Source: Candidatus Eremiobacter antarcticus
Lineage (GTDB): Bacteria > Vulcanimicrobiota > Vulcanimicrobiia > Eremiobacterales > Eremiobacteraceae
Assembly: GCA_003244105.1 (NCBI GenBank)
Contig: QHBK01000003.1
Coordinates: forward strand, 354,004 to 418,003
Direction: 5' to 3'
Length of the DNA: 64,000 nt
The translations under genes and the position numbers were made by a program. Positions 1 through 9,816 of this stretch are shown here, one piece after another. Within the stretch, counting starts at the first letter, position 1. Every line of letters begins with the position of its first letter. The notes beneath the pieces are model-generated. The model was not told the origin of the DNA. It worked only from the letters and a program-made list of their open reading frames with translations, and did no database searches.

Positions 1-522
1 CCCCTCGTCGGCGTGCCGGGCACGGTTGGCGGCGCGATCCGCATGAACGCGGGGACGAACGTGGAGATCGGCGATCTCGTCCGCCGGGTAGAAGTGGTGA
101 GCGCAGGCAAGGACGTCCGCGCAGTGACCCTGCCCGAGTTCTCATACCGCTCGTCTACCCTCGCGCGCGATGCGGTCGTGTGCGCCGCGGATCTCGAACT
201 GCAACGGGGAGACCCGGTCGAAGTGCGCCGCGAGCTGCGGCGCCGCATCCAAGAGCGCAACGCTTCTCAGCCGCTCGAGCTCCCGAACTCAGGCAGCATC
301 TTCCGCAACCCTGCTGGCGATCACGCGGCGCGGCTCATCGAGAGTGCGGGCTGCAAAGGCTGGCATTGCGGAGGCGCCGAGGTCTCGCCCAAACACGCGA
401 ACTTCATCGTGAACCGCGGCGGCGCGACGTGCGCCGATGTGCTCGAGCTGATCGAACGCGTGCGCGCGGCGGTCAAACGCGACAGCGGCATCGAGCTCGA
501 GACGGAAGTCCATGTGCTGTGA
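1..522 (+). CDS. murB: UDP-N-acetylenolpyruvoylglucosamine reductase, C-terminal part (truncated by window edge)
   Basis: MurB reduces UDP-GlcNAc-enolpyruvate to UDP-MurNAc with NADPH and FAD, in the cytoplasmic stage of peptidoglycan synthesis. The reading frame is open from base 1, so the start lies outside the window; 173 residues remain. Visible are the end of the FAD domain (PGTVGGAIRMNAG) and the MurB C-terminal domain: the GSIFRNP segment with the catalytic serine, AGCKGWHCGGAEVSPKHANF, and a final LETEV whose glutamate is the second catalytic residue in the family. The stop overlaps the ddl GTG start, indicating translational coupling in a dcw-type cluster. The call is secure. Confidence 0.95.
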   Translation, partial: PLVGVPGTVGGAIRMNAGTNVEIGDLVRRVEVVSAGKDVRAVTLPEFSYRSSTLARDAVVCAADLELQRGDPVEVRRELRRRIQERNASQPLELPNSGSIFRNPAGDHAARLIESAGCKGWHCGGAEVSPKHANFIVNRGGATCADVLELIERVRAAVKRDSGIELETEVHVL

Positions 523-1430
523 CGTTGGATATCGTCGTGCTGATGGGAGGCAGCTCGCCGGAAAGGGAGATCAGCCTGCAGACGGGCGCCGGCGTCATGC
601 AAGCGCTGAAAGCGTTGCACCATCGCGCTACAGCGCTGGATTTTGACGACCGCGTCGTCGCTGAGATCAGACGCCTGCGGCCCGCGGCAGTCTTCAACGC
701 ACTGCATGGCGGGGCAGGCGAGAACGGAACAGCCGCCGCCCTGCTGGATTGGATGGGCGTTGCATATCAAGGCTCGGGCGTACGCGCGTCCGCGATCGCG
801 ATGGACAAGTGGCTCAGTAAAGCGGCCTTCCGCGCAGAGGGCATTCCCGTGCCGCCCGGCAGGCGGCTCCCCGCGCGCGCTCTCTCCGCGTCTGCTTCCG
901 CACCCGACGTTGCGTTGCCATGCGTCGTCAAGCCGATCGCGGAAGGGTCCGCGGTGGGTGTCAGCATCGTCCGATCGAGCTCCGACTTGCCCGCCGCCGC
1001 GCAGGCAGCCGCACCGGATGGCGGCGACGTCTTGATTGAAGATTACATCGCCGGCCGGGAGTTCACCGTGGCCGTTTTGGGGGAGGAGGCGCTGCCGGTG
1101 GTCGAGATCACGCCGCACGAACAGTTCTACAGCTATCGCGCGAAGTACACGGCGGGCGGCAGCACCCACACGGTGCCTGCGGACCTCGAGCCGGCAGCCG
1201 CTGAGGAGATGCAGCGGCTTGGCCTGGCGGTGCATCGCGCGTTGGGCTGCCGCGATTATTCCCGAACTGATCTGCTCATGGATGACGGCGGCCGCGTCGC
1301 CGTTCTCGAGTGCAACACCCTCCCGGGGCTGACGCCGCTCAGCCTATTCCCGGACGCCGCACGCGCCGCCGGCATCGCCTACGAGGCTCTTGTAGAACGG
1401 TTACTGGGATTTGCGCTGGCCCGCTCATAA
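519..1430 (+). CDS. ddl: D-alanine--D-alanine ligase
   Basis: ATP-grasp ligase joining two D-alanines for the peptidoglycan stem peptide. I start it at GTG 519, which overlaps the murB stop (GTGA) and yields the normal family N-terminus with LMGGSSPEREISL; the same frame is open far upstream only as a murB shadow. It has 303 residues, the usual Ddl length. Landmarks are the N-terminal HGGAGENG loop, the ATP-grasp lysine region CVVKPIAEGSAVGVSIV, the substrate loop around EQFYSYRAKYT, and the metal- and substrate-binding ECNTLPGLTPLSLFP near the end. ftsQ often follows in dcw clusters but does not here. Confidence 0.95.
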   Translation: MTLDIVVLMGGSSPEREISLQTGAGVMQALKALHHRATALDFDDRVVAEIRRLRPAAVFNALHGGAGENGTAAALLDWMGVAYQGSGVRASAIAMDKWLSKAAFRAEGIPVPPGRRLPARALSASASAPDVALPCVVKPIAEGSAVGVSIVRSSSDLPAAAQAAAPDGGDVLIEDYIAGREFTVAVLGEEALPVVEITPHEQFYSYRAKYTAGGSTHTVPADLEPAAAEEMQRLGLAVHRALGCRDYSRTDLLMDDGGRVAVLECNTLPGLTPLSLFPDAARAAGIAYEALVERLLGFALARS

Positions 1431-1500
1431 CGCAGGCGTCAGCGGCGCCGCGAGGAGCGGAAAAATGCTCGCGCCGGCCGGTTTTGCCGAAGTCTAGTCT

Positions 1501-2244
1501 ATGGGTCAATTCTGGGCGCTCCTCTTGGGCGGCGCGGTCGCTTTACTCTCAGCGCTGCTGCGCGGCCGCAGATCGGGATCCATCATCGCGGGCACTGACT
1601 TCGAGCCTGCAGGCGGCCTTGCCATGTCGATAGGGAACGCTCAAACGGCTCCGCCGCTGCCGCCCATGTGGGTACAAGCTAAAGCGCAGATCGAATCGCT
1701 GCGCAAAGGCGACCCGAACTTCTCCGAGAGCGCTTTTCTGACGCAAGCCGCCCGCTCGTATGCAGCCGCCCTCGCCGCCGAAGGAGCGATGAACGCAGAT
1801 GGGCTCGCCTCGCTTGCGACGCCAGACTTTCTCAGGCGCTTTCAAACGCGCCTCAGCGGATGGAGAGGTGCCGGATTCACGCGCGTGGTCAGCGATGTGA
1901 AACTTGACGCGCCGACCACCTTGAAGGTGGCCAGCGGCGGGCAATTCCAGTCGATCACCGTGCGGTTCACCGGGACCGCCCGGCGTTTCACGCGCGAAGA
2001 CATGACCAACATCGTCGTCGACGGCGCTGCAGAGCCGGAATCGTTCAGCGAGTTCGCGACGTTCGTCCGAGCAGCGGGTTCCAGCACGCCCCTGACGCCG
2101 GCCGGCGGCGGGAATGTGCATTGCCCGTCGTGCGGCGCTCCGTTAGAAGAGGGAGCCGCGCACTGCGCCTTTTGCGGAGCGACGGCATCGGGAACGGGCG
2201 GGACCTGGCTGCTCGATCGTATCAGCGCCTCAGCGTACACGTAG
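1501..2244 (+). CDS. Tim44-like domain protein with C-terminal zinc ribbon
   Basis: This 247-residue protein has a short hydrophobic N-terminus (WALLLGGAVALLSALL) that may anchor it in the membrane. The middle portion (about 55-200) resembles Tim44-like domains: a helical start (FTRVVSDVKLDAPTTL), a strand-rich region and a closing PESFSEFATFVRAAG. Residues about 205-225 form a zinc ribbon, CPSCGAP...CAFCG, with two CxxC pairs. Tim44-like bacterial proteins of this architecture are usually of unknown role at the membrane. It stands alone, 70 bases after ddl. The family call is by pattern recognition and is moderately sure; the zinc ribbon is seen directly. Confidence 0.6.
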   Translation: MGQFWALLLGGAVALLSALLRGRRSGSIIAGTDFEPAGGLAMSIGNAQTAPPLPPMWVQAKAQIESLRKGDPNFSESAFLTQAARSYAAALAAEGAMNADGLASLATPDFLRRFQTRLSGWRGAGFTRVVSDVKLDAPTTLKVASGGQFQSITVRFTGTARRFTREDMTNIVVDGAAEPESFSEFATFVRAAGSSTPLTPAGGGNVHCPSCGAPLEEGAAHCAFCGATASGTGGTWLLDRISASAYT

Positions 2245-2312
2245 GGCCGCTGTGCGGCGGACTAGATTGAGCCGAGGTTTTTCAGCCGCCCCTAAGTAAG
2301 AGCGAATGCCGC

Positions 2313-3437
2313 ATGCGCATCGGCAAGATCTTCGGCATCGACGTCGTCATCAACCTCAGCTGGCTTTTCATCTTCGCGTTTGTCGCGTGGTCGCTCGCCC
2401 AGGTCGGGCCGTTTCGCCTCATCGATCTCACGCCGTTTCAGCGCGTGGCGCTGGGAGTCGTCACGGCGCTCCTCTTCTTCGCCAGCGTTTTGGCCCACGA
2501 GCTGGCGCACTCGCTGGTGGCGCGCGCGCGCGGCATCCCCATCGCCCGAATCACGCTCTTCATCTTCGGCGGCGTCTCCAGCTTAGAGGGAGAGCCGACC
2601 ACAGCGCCCATCGAGGCGTGGATCGCGTTCGTGGGGCCGCTCACGAGTGTCGTGCTGGGAGCTTTGTTCTTCGCGCTGTCCGCGCTGTTCGGAGCGCACA
2701 CAGCTGCCGGAACCGCCGCCGGCTATCTGGGCGGCGTCAACATCCTGCTCGGCATCTTCAATCTGGTGCCGGCCTATCCGCTCGACGGCGGTCGAGTGCT
2801 CCATGCGCTCATCTGGCGCTGGACGAACAACCGTTTTCGAGCGACGCAGATCGCGGCGACCGCCGGCCGGGTGATGGCGATTATGCTGGTCACCTATGGC
2901 GCGTTCCAGACGCTGTACAAGGGGGTCGGAACCGGCAGCGGCCTGTGGTTCGTCTTCATCGGCTGGTTCTTGCTCCAGGCGGGCGGCGCGGAGCGCATGC
3001 AGGCCGAACTTGCGCACTCGCTCGTCGGATTGAGCGCACGCGACATCGCGACTGCGGCGCCCGAAGCACTGCCGGCAGACACCACTGGAGACGTCGCGCT
3101 GCAGCGGATGATGAAGAGCGGCAACCGGGCGTTGCCGATCATGCTCGGCGATCAGCTCTTGGGAATTCTGACGATGTCCGACTTCGCGAAGCTGGGCGAT
3201 CGGTCGCCCAACGAGGCATACGTGACCTCATTGATGACCCGCATGGAGGATGTCCGCTCGGCGCTGCCATCGGCGGATGCGCTCGATGTCGTGCGCATGC
3301 TCTCTCAAGCTGGCGTCGCTCAAATACCCGTGGTCGACGAACAGGGGATGCTGGTCGGTTTTGTCACGCGTGAAAGCATCCTGCGGCGATTGCCGCTGCA
3401 CAAAGACAACCGCGGCGAGGTCTCGCGAGCCGCGTAG
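2313..3437 (+). CDS. Site-2 protease family (M50B) metalloprotease with CBS domains
   Basis: A membrane-embedded zinc metalloprotease, 374 residues. The N-terminal two thirds is hydrophobic with the zinc motif HELAHS (about residue 63) and the third ligand in NLVPAYPLDGGR (about residue 152), the S2P signature. The last third holds two CBS motifs, visible as ALPIMLGDQLLGILTMSDF and QIPVVDEQGMLVGFVTRES, which in relatives bind adenosine nucleotides and regulate the protease. Such proteins cut transmembrane substrates such as anti-sigma factors or stalled signal peptides; no substrate is apparent in the neighbourhood. ATG 2313 gives the standard MRIGKIFGIDV start. It converges on the next gene, 12 bases away. 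Confidence 0.9.
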   Translation: MRIGKIFGIDVVINLSWLFIFAFVAWSLAQVGPFRLIDLTPFQRVALGVVTALLFFASVLAHELAHSLVARARGIPIARITLFIFGGVSSLEGEPTTAPIEAWIAFVGPLTSVVLGALFFALSALFGAHTAAGTAAGYLGGVNILLGIFNLVPAYPLDGGRVLHALIWRWTNNRFRATQIAATAGRVMAIMLVTYGAFQTLYKGVGTGSGLWFVFIGWFLLQAGGAERMQAELAHSLVGLSARDIATAAPEALPADTTGDVALQRMMKSGNRALPIMLGDQLLGILTMSDFAKLGDRSPNEAYVTSLMTRMEDVRSALPSADALDVVRMLSQAGVAQIPVVDEQGMLVGFVTRESILRRLPLHKDNRGEVSRAA

Positions 3438-3449
3438 ACGCTCAGGCCG

Positions 3450-5288
3450 CTACTTGGTTCGTGGCTGCGCTGCCGGCGCCGGCTTCGGCGGGGGCATCGC
3501 TTTTAAATGCGTCGCCGAAGGAGCGCTCGCGGGCTGAGCGATCCACCATGACGGCCCGCGCGATTGAGGAATCACAAACGGCGCTGAAGGCGGCTGCGGC
3601 CGGCCCGCGGGCGGGATCAGAACCGGTCCAGGGCGCCTGGGCGCAACGCTCGGAATGGCGAAGCGCATCACGGGCGCCGATCGCGCGGCGGGATGCGCTG
3701 CAGGCGCAATCGCTGCGGGAACAGCGTGCCGACTGATCGCGGGGGCCACGGAGCGAATCGCGGGAGCAGAGACCGCGGGCAGGGCGGGAGCGACGATGCG
3801 CGGCGCATCCGGTCTGCGTTGCAGACTGGGAGCGGTGCGCAGGATGATCGAGTTCGTGCGCGCTCCTGAAACCGCCGCAGGCCGGACTGCCCGCACCGGC
3901 GCGGCTCGGTCTACGAAGGCGGGCGCTCCCACGCGCTGGAAGACGACGAGCCGGTGCGGTGACGTCGGCTGGGTGAGAAGCTTCGGCAAGACCGCATAGC
4001 GCAGGTCGCGTGGCAGCGATTTTCTCGTGCCGTCGATCGTCAGGGGAGCCGTCGAGTGGACGACGATGCGCCGTCCGGACGGAGTGGTGAAGTTCGCCGC
4101 GATCACCGCGTGTCGAGACGACGCGCCGAACGGCACAGTGGTGGTGCCCCAGAAAAACCCGGGATTACCTGGCCACGGCGAGAGCGGGAAGCTTCCTGGG
4201 AAGCCGCTGATGGTGAAGAACGCTTGCCCGAATGGGAAGAACCTTGTGACCAACACGACTTCGATGAGATTGCCGGAGACGAAGAACAGCGGGCCCGGCG
4301 TGAATACAGAAAATCCAGGCGGGAAGAATCCGAACTGCGGGAACAAGGGGTTGAACGCGCCGTTCCACAGATTGCCGTTGAACGGACCCCCGTTGAACGT
4401 GCCGCCGTTGAAGAACTGATTGCCCGCGCCCGCGCCTGCAAAGCCGGACGGCATGTACAGTGAACTCGAGCCGGCATCAACGCGGAATCTCCACGTGTCG
4501 GCGAAGCGAGTGCCGTCGTCAGAAGCGCCCTCGACGCTGACCGAGTGGCTGCCTGTCTGAAGCGCGTCCTCCGGCGTGTATGAGACATAAGCCGACGACA
4601 CCGCAGAAGCACCGGTGACGTCGACGCCGTCCACGGAGATCCTCACGGTGGCGGGATTGACGGGCGACGAACCGCCCGCAAAGCGGGCATAGATCTGCGG
4701 ATATTGCGACCCGATGAGCTCACCCGAACTCGGCCGTTCATCTTCCACGCTCGGACCGATCTTCGGCCCCCCGCTTCCCGTCAAAGCAAAAGCCGTGTCA
4801 GACAGCGCGCTGGCCGCGAAGTTCCCGGCTTTGCGTCCGCTCACGATGAGGACGGTGTTGCTGGCACCGTCGAACGCGACCGAGACACCCAAAGTTTCGG
4901 CGACGAAGCGCAACGGGATCATGGTGCGGCCGGCGATCTCGCGCGCTCCGCCGTCGAGCCGGCGGTGCTCGCCGTTCACCCAGGCCTCAGGAGAACGCAG
5001 CGATACTTTGACGGTGGTGCCGTCCAAAACGGCGCTTGCGATTTGAGCGCCTGCGTCGTAAGAAACGGTGGCGCCGAGCCGCTCGAGCACGCCTCGCAGA
5101 GGCACGAGCACTCGGTCGCCGACGGATAGGGCTGGCACATCCGATGGCAGGCTTTGCCCATCGATCAGAATTGCCGGCGCCCGCGAATCGCCTGCACGAG
5201 CGGGAGAACCATGGGCAAGCAGGAGAGCCGCGCACGCGACGGCCGCGAGCCCGGCGAGAGGCGAAGGGTGGCAACCTCTGGGAGTCAT
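3450..5288 (-). CDS. Secreted copper-amine-oxidase N-terminal (stalk) domain protein with FNGG repeats
   Basis: I start at ATG 5288 because it gives a signal peptide (LAGLAAVACAALLLAHGSPARA); the frame continues upstream without a plausible start. The 612-residue product has a CuAO-N1-type domain at about 38-145, shown by ILIDGQ, VLVPLRGVLERLGATVSYD and MIPLRFVAETLGVSVAFD. An Ig-like stretch follows (about 170-280), then a low-complexity zone with QFFNGGTFNGGPFNGN repeats and a phenylalanine/proline/glycine-rich segment, and an alanine/proline-rich tail with basic residues. CuAO-N domains in bacteria are cell-envelope modules without amine oxidase chemistry. The exact role is unknown; envelope or surface structure is an inference. 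Confidence 0.65.
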   Translation of the reverse strand: MTPRGCHPSPLAGLAAVACAALLLAHGSPARAGDSRAPAILIDGQSLPSDVPALSVGDRVLVPLRGVLERLGATVSYDAGAQIASAVLDGTTVKVSLRSPEAWVNGEHRRLDGGAREIAGRTMIPLRFVAETLGVSVAFDGASNTVLIVSGRKAGNFAASALSDTAFALTGSGGPKIGPSVEDERPSSGELIGSQYPQIYARFAGGSSPVNPATVRISVDGVDVTGASAVSSAYVSYTPEDALQTGSHSVSVEGASDDGTRFADTWRFRVDAGSSSLYMPSGFAGAGAGNQFFNGGTFNGGPFNGNLWNGAFNPLFPQFGFFPPGFSVFTPGPLFFVSGNLIEVVLVTRFFPFGQAFFTISGFPGSFPLSPWPGNPGFFWGTTTVPFGASSRHAVIAANFTTPSGRRIVVHSTAPLTIDGTRKSLPRDLRYAVLPKLLTQPTSPHRLVVFQRVGAPAFVDRAAPVRAVRPAAVSGARTNSIILRTAPSLQRRPDAPRIVAPALPAVSAPAIRSVAPAISRHAVPAAIAPAAHPAARSAPVMRFAIPSVAPRRPGPVLIPPAGRPQPPSAPFVIPQSRGPSWWIAQPASAPSATHLKAMPPPKPAPAAQPRTK

Positions 5289-5451
5289 GAGTGACCTTGA
5301 CTGGCCGCAAGACGGCCGAAAAATCGTACGAGTTCGCCCGGCCGCCCTATCTTCGGTTCCAAAGCCGGCGGTTCCGTCACAAGCGAGCAAGCAGCGATCG
5401 TGGCGGTGAGGGCATGGTAGCAGCCCGCTCCTTTTTCGCTCCGCGAGTGTC

Positions 5452-5480
5452 TTGTAAAGGACCTTGTACCCGGTTATAAT
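5452..5480 (+). promoter_or_regulatory. groESL promoter (sigma-70 type)
   Basis: TTGTAA (5452-5457) and a perfect TATAAT (5475-5480) are separated by 17 bases, the optimal housekeeping spacing. The predicted start of transcription is near 5487, inside the CIRCE operator. The rest of the 349-base gap (5289-5637) between the stalk-domain gene and groES holds the CIRCE site and the groES leader; I see no other gene in it. Confidence 0.85.
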
Positions 5481-5484
5481 GGGG

Positions 5485-5511
5485 TTAGCACTCAAGGCTT
5501 GAGACTGCTAA
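5485..5511 (+). promoter_or_regulatory. CIRCE operator (HrcA binding site)
   Basis: TTAGCACTC, nine bases, then GACTGCTAA. This matches the CIRCE consensus TTAGCACTC-N9-GAGTGCTAA with one mismatch in the right arm. It overlaps the expected transcription start of groESL, so heat-shock repressor HrcA should control this operon. hrcA is not in the window. Confidence 0.93.
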
Positions 5512-5637
5512 TCACTACGGCCCTTGTGTGTCTTTCCTGACCACCGCAGTACGCCGCCGTATCCGCTTCAGGGTACGCCGCGCGCTAGCGTCGGTCTCGA
5601 CCCGTGAAGCGTCAAGGCGAATAAGGAGGAGAAATCC

Positions 5638-5949
5638 GTGCCCGCAACCGCGACAAAAGTTGATATCAAACCCTTGGGTGACCGAGTCGTCATCGAATCG
5701 ATCGAGCAGGCCCCCACATCAGCAGGCGGCGTCATCCTTCCCGACACCGCAAAGGAAAAGCCGCAAGAAGGCGTCATCCTTGCCGTCGGGCCGGGCCGCA
5801 AGACCGACAAGGGCGAGCTGATTCCAATCGAGCTCAAAGTCGGCGACAAAGTCATCTATTCGAAATATTCTGGTTCCGAGATCAAACTCGACGGCACCGA
5901 ATACCTCATCATCAGCGAGAAGGACGTTCTCGCTGTCGTGAAACGCTAA
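5638..5949 (+). CDS. groES: Co-chaperonin GroES
   Basis: The lid of the GroEL folding chamber, 103 residues. The start is GTG 5638 behind a strong AAGGAGG ribosome binding site. The family signature is clear: [11 protein letters not shown], the mobile-loop region [18 protein letters not shown], then [26 protein letters not shown] and a final DVLAVV. It is the first gene of the CIRCE-controlled operon, 18 bases before groEL, and should be heat-inducible. Confidence 0.97.
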   Translation: MPATATKVDIKPLGDRVVIESIEQAPTSAGGVILPDTAKEKPQEGVILAVGPGRKTDKGELIPIELKVGDKVIYSKYSGSEIKLDGTEYLIISEKDVLAVVKR

Positions 5950-7614
<1,665 letters not shown>

Positions 7615-7637
7615 CCCCCAAGGGCTGCAAGACAAAG

Positions 7638-7669
7638 AAGAGTCCGGCGCGCGCGCCGGACTCTTTTTT
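7638..7669 (+). terminator. Intrinsic terminator of groESL
   Basis: A perfect 28-base palindrome (AAGAGTCCGGCGC with its complement, 7638-7665) runs into a T tract ending at 7669. It lies 24 bases after the groEL stop. The convergent aldo/keto reductase gene ends at 7678, so the same hairpin may also stop transcription from the other side, although its U tract in that direction is weaker. Confidence 0.9.
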
Positions 7670-7677
7670 GAGGGAAG

Positions 7678-8529
7678 CTAGAGGACCGGCAGCGAGGTGG
7701 TGTGACGCAGGGGGAACGCCGCTTCGATCTCTTTGATATCTGACGGAGTCAGCTCAAGGTCGCCGGCTGCGGCGTTCTCCCGCAGGTGTTGCTCGTCGCT
7801 CGCCTTTGGAACGGTGAACGTGCCTTGCTCGCGTGTGAGAAAGGCGAGCGCCACTTGACGCGGGGTCGCATCGTGACGCTGTGCGATGTTCGAAAGCGCT
7901 GCGCCCTGCCCCGAGCGCGGCGACGGGAAGTCGCCCTGCCCGAACGGACTGTAGCCGACGAGCGCGATCCCATGCCGCTGACAGTATGGCAACACGAGCG
8001 CTTCCGCGGCGCGCTCCCGCACGTGATACAAGACCTGATTGCAGGCGAGTGGATGGCGTTGCAGCGCTGCCCGGGCGGCCTCCAAATCGGCGACGTCGAA
8101 ATTGCTGACGCCCAACGCTGCGATCTTGCCCTCGTCCATGAGCTGCTCCATCGCCCCCATCGTCTCGCTGATGGGATGTCGCGACTGCCAGTGCAAGAGA
8201 AACACATCCAAATAATCGAGGCGCAGCCGCCGCAGCGAGGCCTCGCAGGCGCGGATGGTGCCGCGGAAACTTGCATGCTGCGGCAGCACTTTGGACACGA
8301 TGAAGAGCCGGTCGCGCGCAACGCCGGCGATCGCGTCGGCGACAAGCTCTTCAGCTCGGCCGTCGCCATACATCTCGGCTGTGTCGATGTGGCACAGGTT
8401 CAACTGGATCCCTAGCCGCAGCGCAGTCACGCTCCGTTCTGCAGCCGCCCCGCGATCGGGCAGCTGCCACGTCCCCTGCCCGATGACCGGAACGTGGCGC
8501 CGCATGGGTCCAAATGTTCGCGTACGCAT
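7678..8529 (-). CDS. Aldo/keto reductase
   Basis: NADPH-dependent oxidoreductase of the aldo/keto reductase superfamily, 283 residues. The (beta/alpha)8 barrel family tetrad is visible: Asp and Tyr in HIDTAEMYGDG, Lys in VSKVLP and His in FLLHW. GVSNFDVADLEAA and the C-terminal IPKA-like FTVPKASDEQHLREN, which binds the cofactor phosphate, also fit. I prefer ATG 8529 (MRTRTFG) to the ATG seven codons upstream since it begins the family's first strand. The substrate cannot be told from sequence. It stands alone, convergent with groESL. Confidence 0.9.
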   Translation of the reverse strand: MRTRTFGPMRRHVPVIGQGTWQLPDRGAAAERSVTALRLGIQLNLCHIDTAEMYGDGRAEELVADAIAGVARDRLFIVSKVLPQHASFRGTIRACEASLRRLRLDYLDVFLLHWQSRHPISETMGAMEQLMDEGKIAALGVSNFDVADLEAARAALQRHPLACNQVLYHVRERAAEALVLPYCQRHGIALVGYSPFGQGDFPSPRSGQGAALSNIAQRHDATPRQVALAFLTREQGTFTVPKASDEQHLRENAAAGDLELTPSDIKEIEAAFPLRHTTSLPVL

Positions 8530-8634
8530 GCAATCCGCGGCTTCGCGCACGCGCTGGGCCCCGCCTGGCCGTCGTCATGAGCTCGCAATCTAGGGAACCC
8601 GGCGGTAACACCGAAAAGCGCGCGGCGTTGACCT

Positions 8635-9195
8635 ATGCACTATGAGGTTTGGCAGACAGCCGCAGCGGTCGGAACGTTCTTCGTGATCACCGCGACCGCG
8701 ATCGCTGCGACCATCGAGCTTCGCAGCATGCAAGCGCGCAATCAACTGCACGCCATCCTGGCAGTCGAACGCGATTTCCGCGAGCCGGCATTGCAAGAAT
8801 CGCTGCGCTACGTCCAATACTATCTCGATCAAAGGATGAGCGATCCCCAGTATCGTGCCGATCTCGCGTCGCTCGGTTTTATCGACGCTCGCGAACATCC
8901 CGAGATGAGTGTGTGCAACTGGTTCAACCAGATGGGCACGCTGGTGAAAAACGGCATCGTGAGCCCGGACGCATTTTTGGACCAGTTCAGCCGGTTGGTG
9001 GACCAGTATTGGAAAATACTGGCGCCGGTGGTCTCGATCTTGCGGCGCCGGCGCGGCGACGAGCAGTACCAGAACTTCGAGTACCTCGCCTCGCTTTCAA
9101 AACTCTGGCACGAGCAGCATCCGCACGGCGTCTTCCCGAAAGCAGTGCCGCGCATGCCCATGCATGATGTTTGGCTTGCCGAGGACCAAGCATGA
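8635..9195 (+). CDS. DUF4760-like membrane-anchored protein, copy 1
   Basis: This 186-residue protein has one N-terminal transmembrane segment (AAAVGTFFVITATAIAATIEL) followed by a helical cytoplasmic part. It resembles DUF4760-type proteins in layout; I make that family call with modest confidence. It is clearly paralogous to the next gene: they share FIDxRxH, CNWFNxMGTL, FSRLVxxYW, ILRRRRG, QYxNFEY and PHGxFP at equivalent positions. The stop overlaps the ATG of the second copy (ATGA), so the two are translated together. Function unknown. Confidence 0.6.
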   Translation: MHYEVWQTAAAVGTFFVITATAIAATIELRSMQARNQLHAILAVERDFREPALQESLRYVQYYLDQRMSDPQYRADLASLGFIDAREHPEMSVCNWFNQMGTLVKNGIVSPDAFLDQFSRLVDQYWKILAPVVSILRRRRGDEQYQNFEYLASLSKLWHEQHPHGVFPKAVPRMPMHDVWLAEDQA

Positions 9196-9812
9196 CCTTC
9201 GATTTCATCTCGTACGAGGCGATCAACTCGATCGTCGGCCTTGTCACGCTGGTCATCCTGGTCGCGAGCGTCATCGCGGCGGCGATATCGCTGCATCACT
9301 CGCAAGCCTTCAATCAGATCAGCGCGGTGCTCTCGATGGAGCGCGACATGCGCACGCCCGATATGCAAGAAGCCTTTCGCTTCGTGCAGAGCGAGCTGCC
9401 TTACAAGCTGTACCAGGAAGAATTCCGCGCGGAGCTCGACGCGATCGGATTCATCGACTCCCGCAGCCATTTAGAGATCCAGGCTTGCAATTGGTTCAAC
9501 GCGATGGGGACGCTCCTCAAGCACAATCTCGTGGAAGAGGGCGCCTGGATGGACCTGTTCAGCCGGCTCGTCGTGAACTATTGGGACCGGTTGAGCCCCG
9601 TGATCGCCATCTTGCGCCGCCGCCGCGGCAACTCACAGTATGCAAACTTCGAGTACGTCGCCATCCGCGCGCGCGAGTGGCTGGAAAAGAATCCGCATGG
9701 CACGTTTCCGCCCAAAATGGCGCGAGCGAAAGTGGTCGATCGCTGGTTGGAGCAAGATTCCGCGCTTGTGGCTGAGCGAAGGCTGACCGATCAGCCGCAG
9801 CCTCACGTTTAG
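9192..9812 (+). CDS. DUF4760-like membrane-anchored protein, copy 2
   Basis: Tandem paralogue of the preceding gene, 206 residues, started at ATG 9192 where it overlaps the upstream stop by four bases. It has the same design: a hydrophobic N-terminal helix (IVGLVTLVILVASVIAAAISL), then the shared motif set CNWFNAMGTL, LFSRLVVNYW, ILRRRRGNSQY and NPHGTFPPK. The conserved C-N-W-F-N and arginine-rich RRRRG blocks are what the pair retains. The tail is about 15 residues longer than in copy 1. A heteromeric pair in the membrane is a reasonable inference. Function unknown. Confidence 0.6.
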   Translation: MTFDFISYEAINSIVGLVTLVILVASVIAAAISLHHSQAFNQISAVLSMERDMRTPDMQEAFRFVQSELPYKLYQEEFRAELDAIGFIDSRSHLEIQACNWFNAMGTLLKHNLVEEGAWMDLFSRLVVNYWDRLSPVIAILRRRRGNSQYANFEYVAIRAREWLEKNPHGTFPPKMARAKVVDRWLEQDSALVAERRLTDQPQPHV

Positions 9813-9816
9813 CAGC

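Noticed and set aside
180-518. Open frame continuing upstream of ddl to 180.
   Set aside because: It is a shadow of murB; the Ddl family starts at GTG 519 and the upstream part has the Arg/Ala-rich composition of an out-of-frame read.
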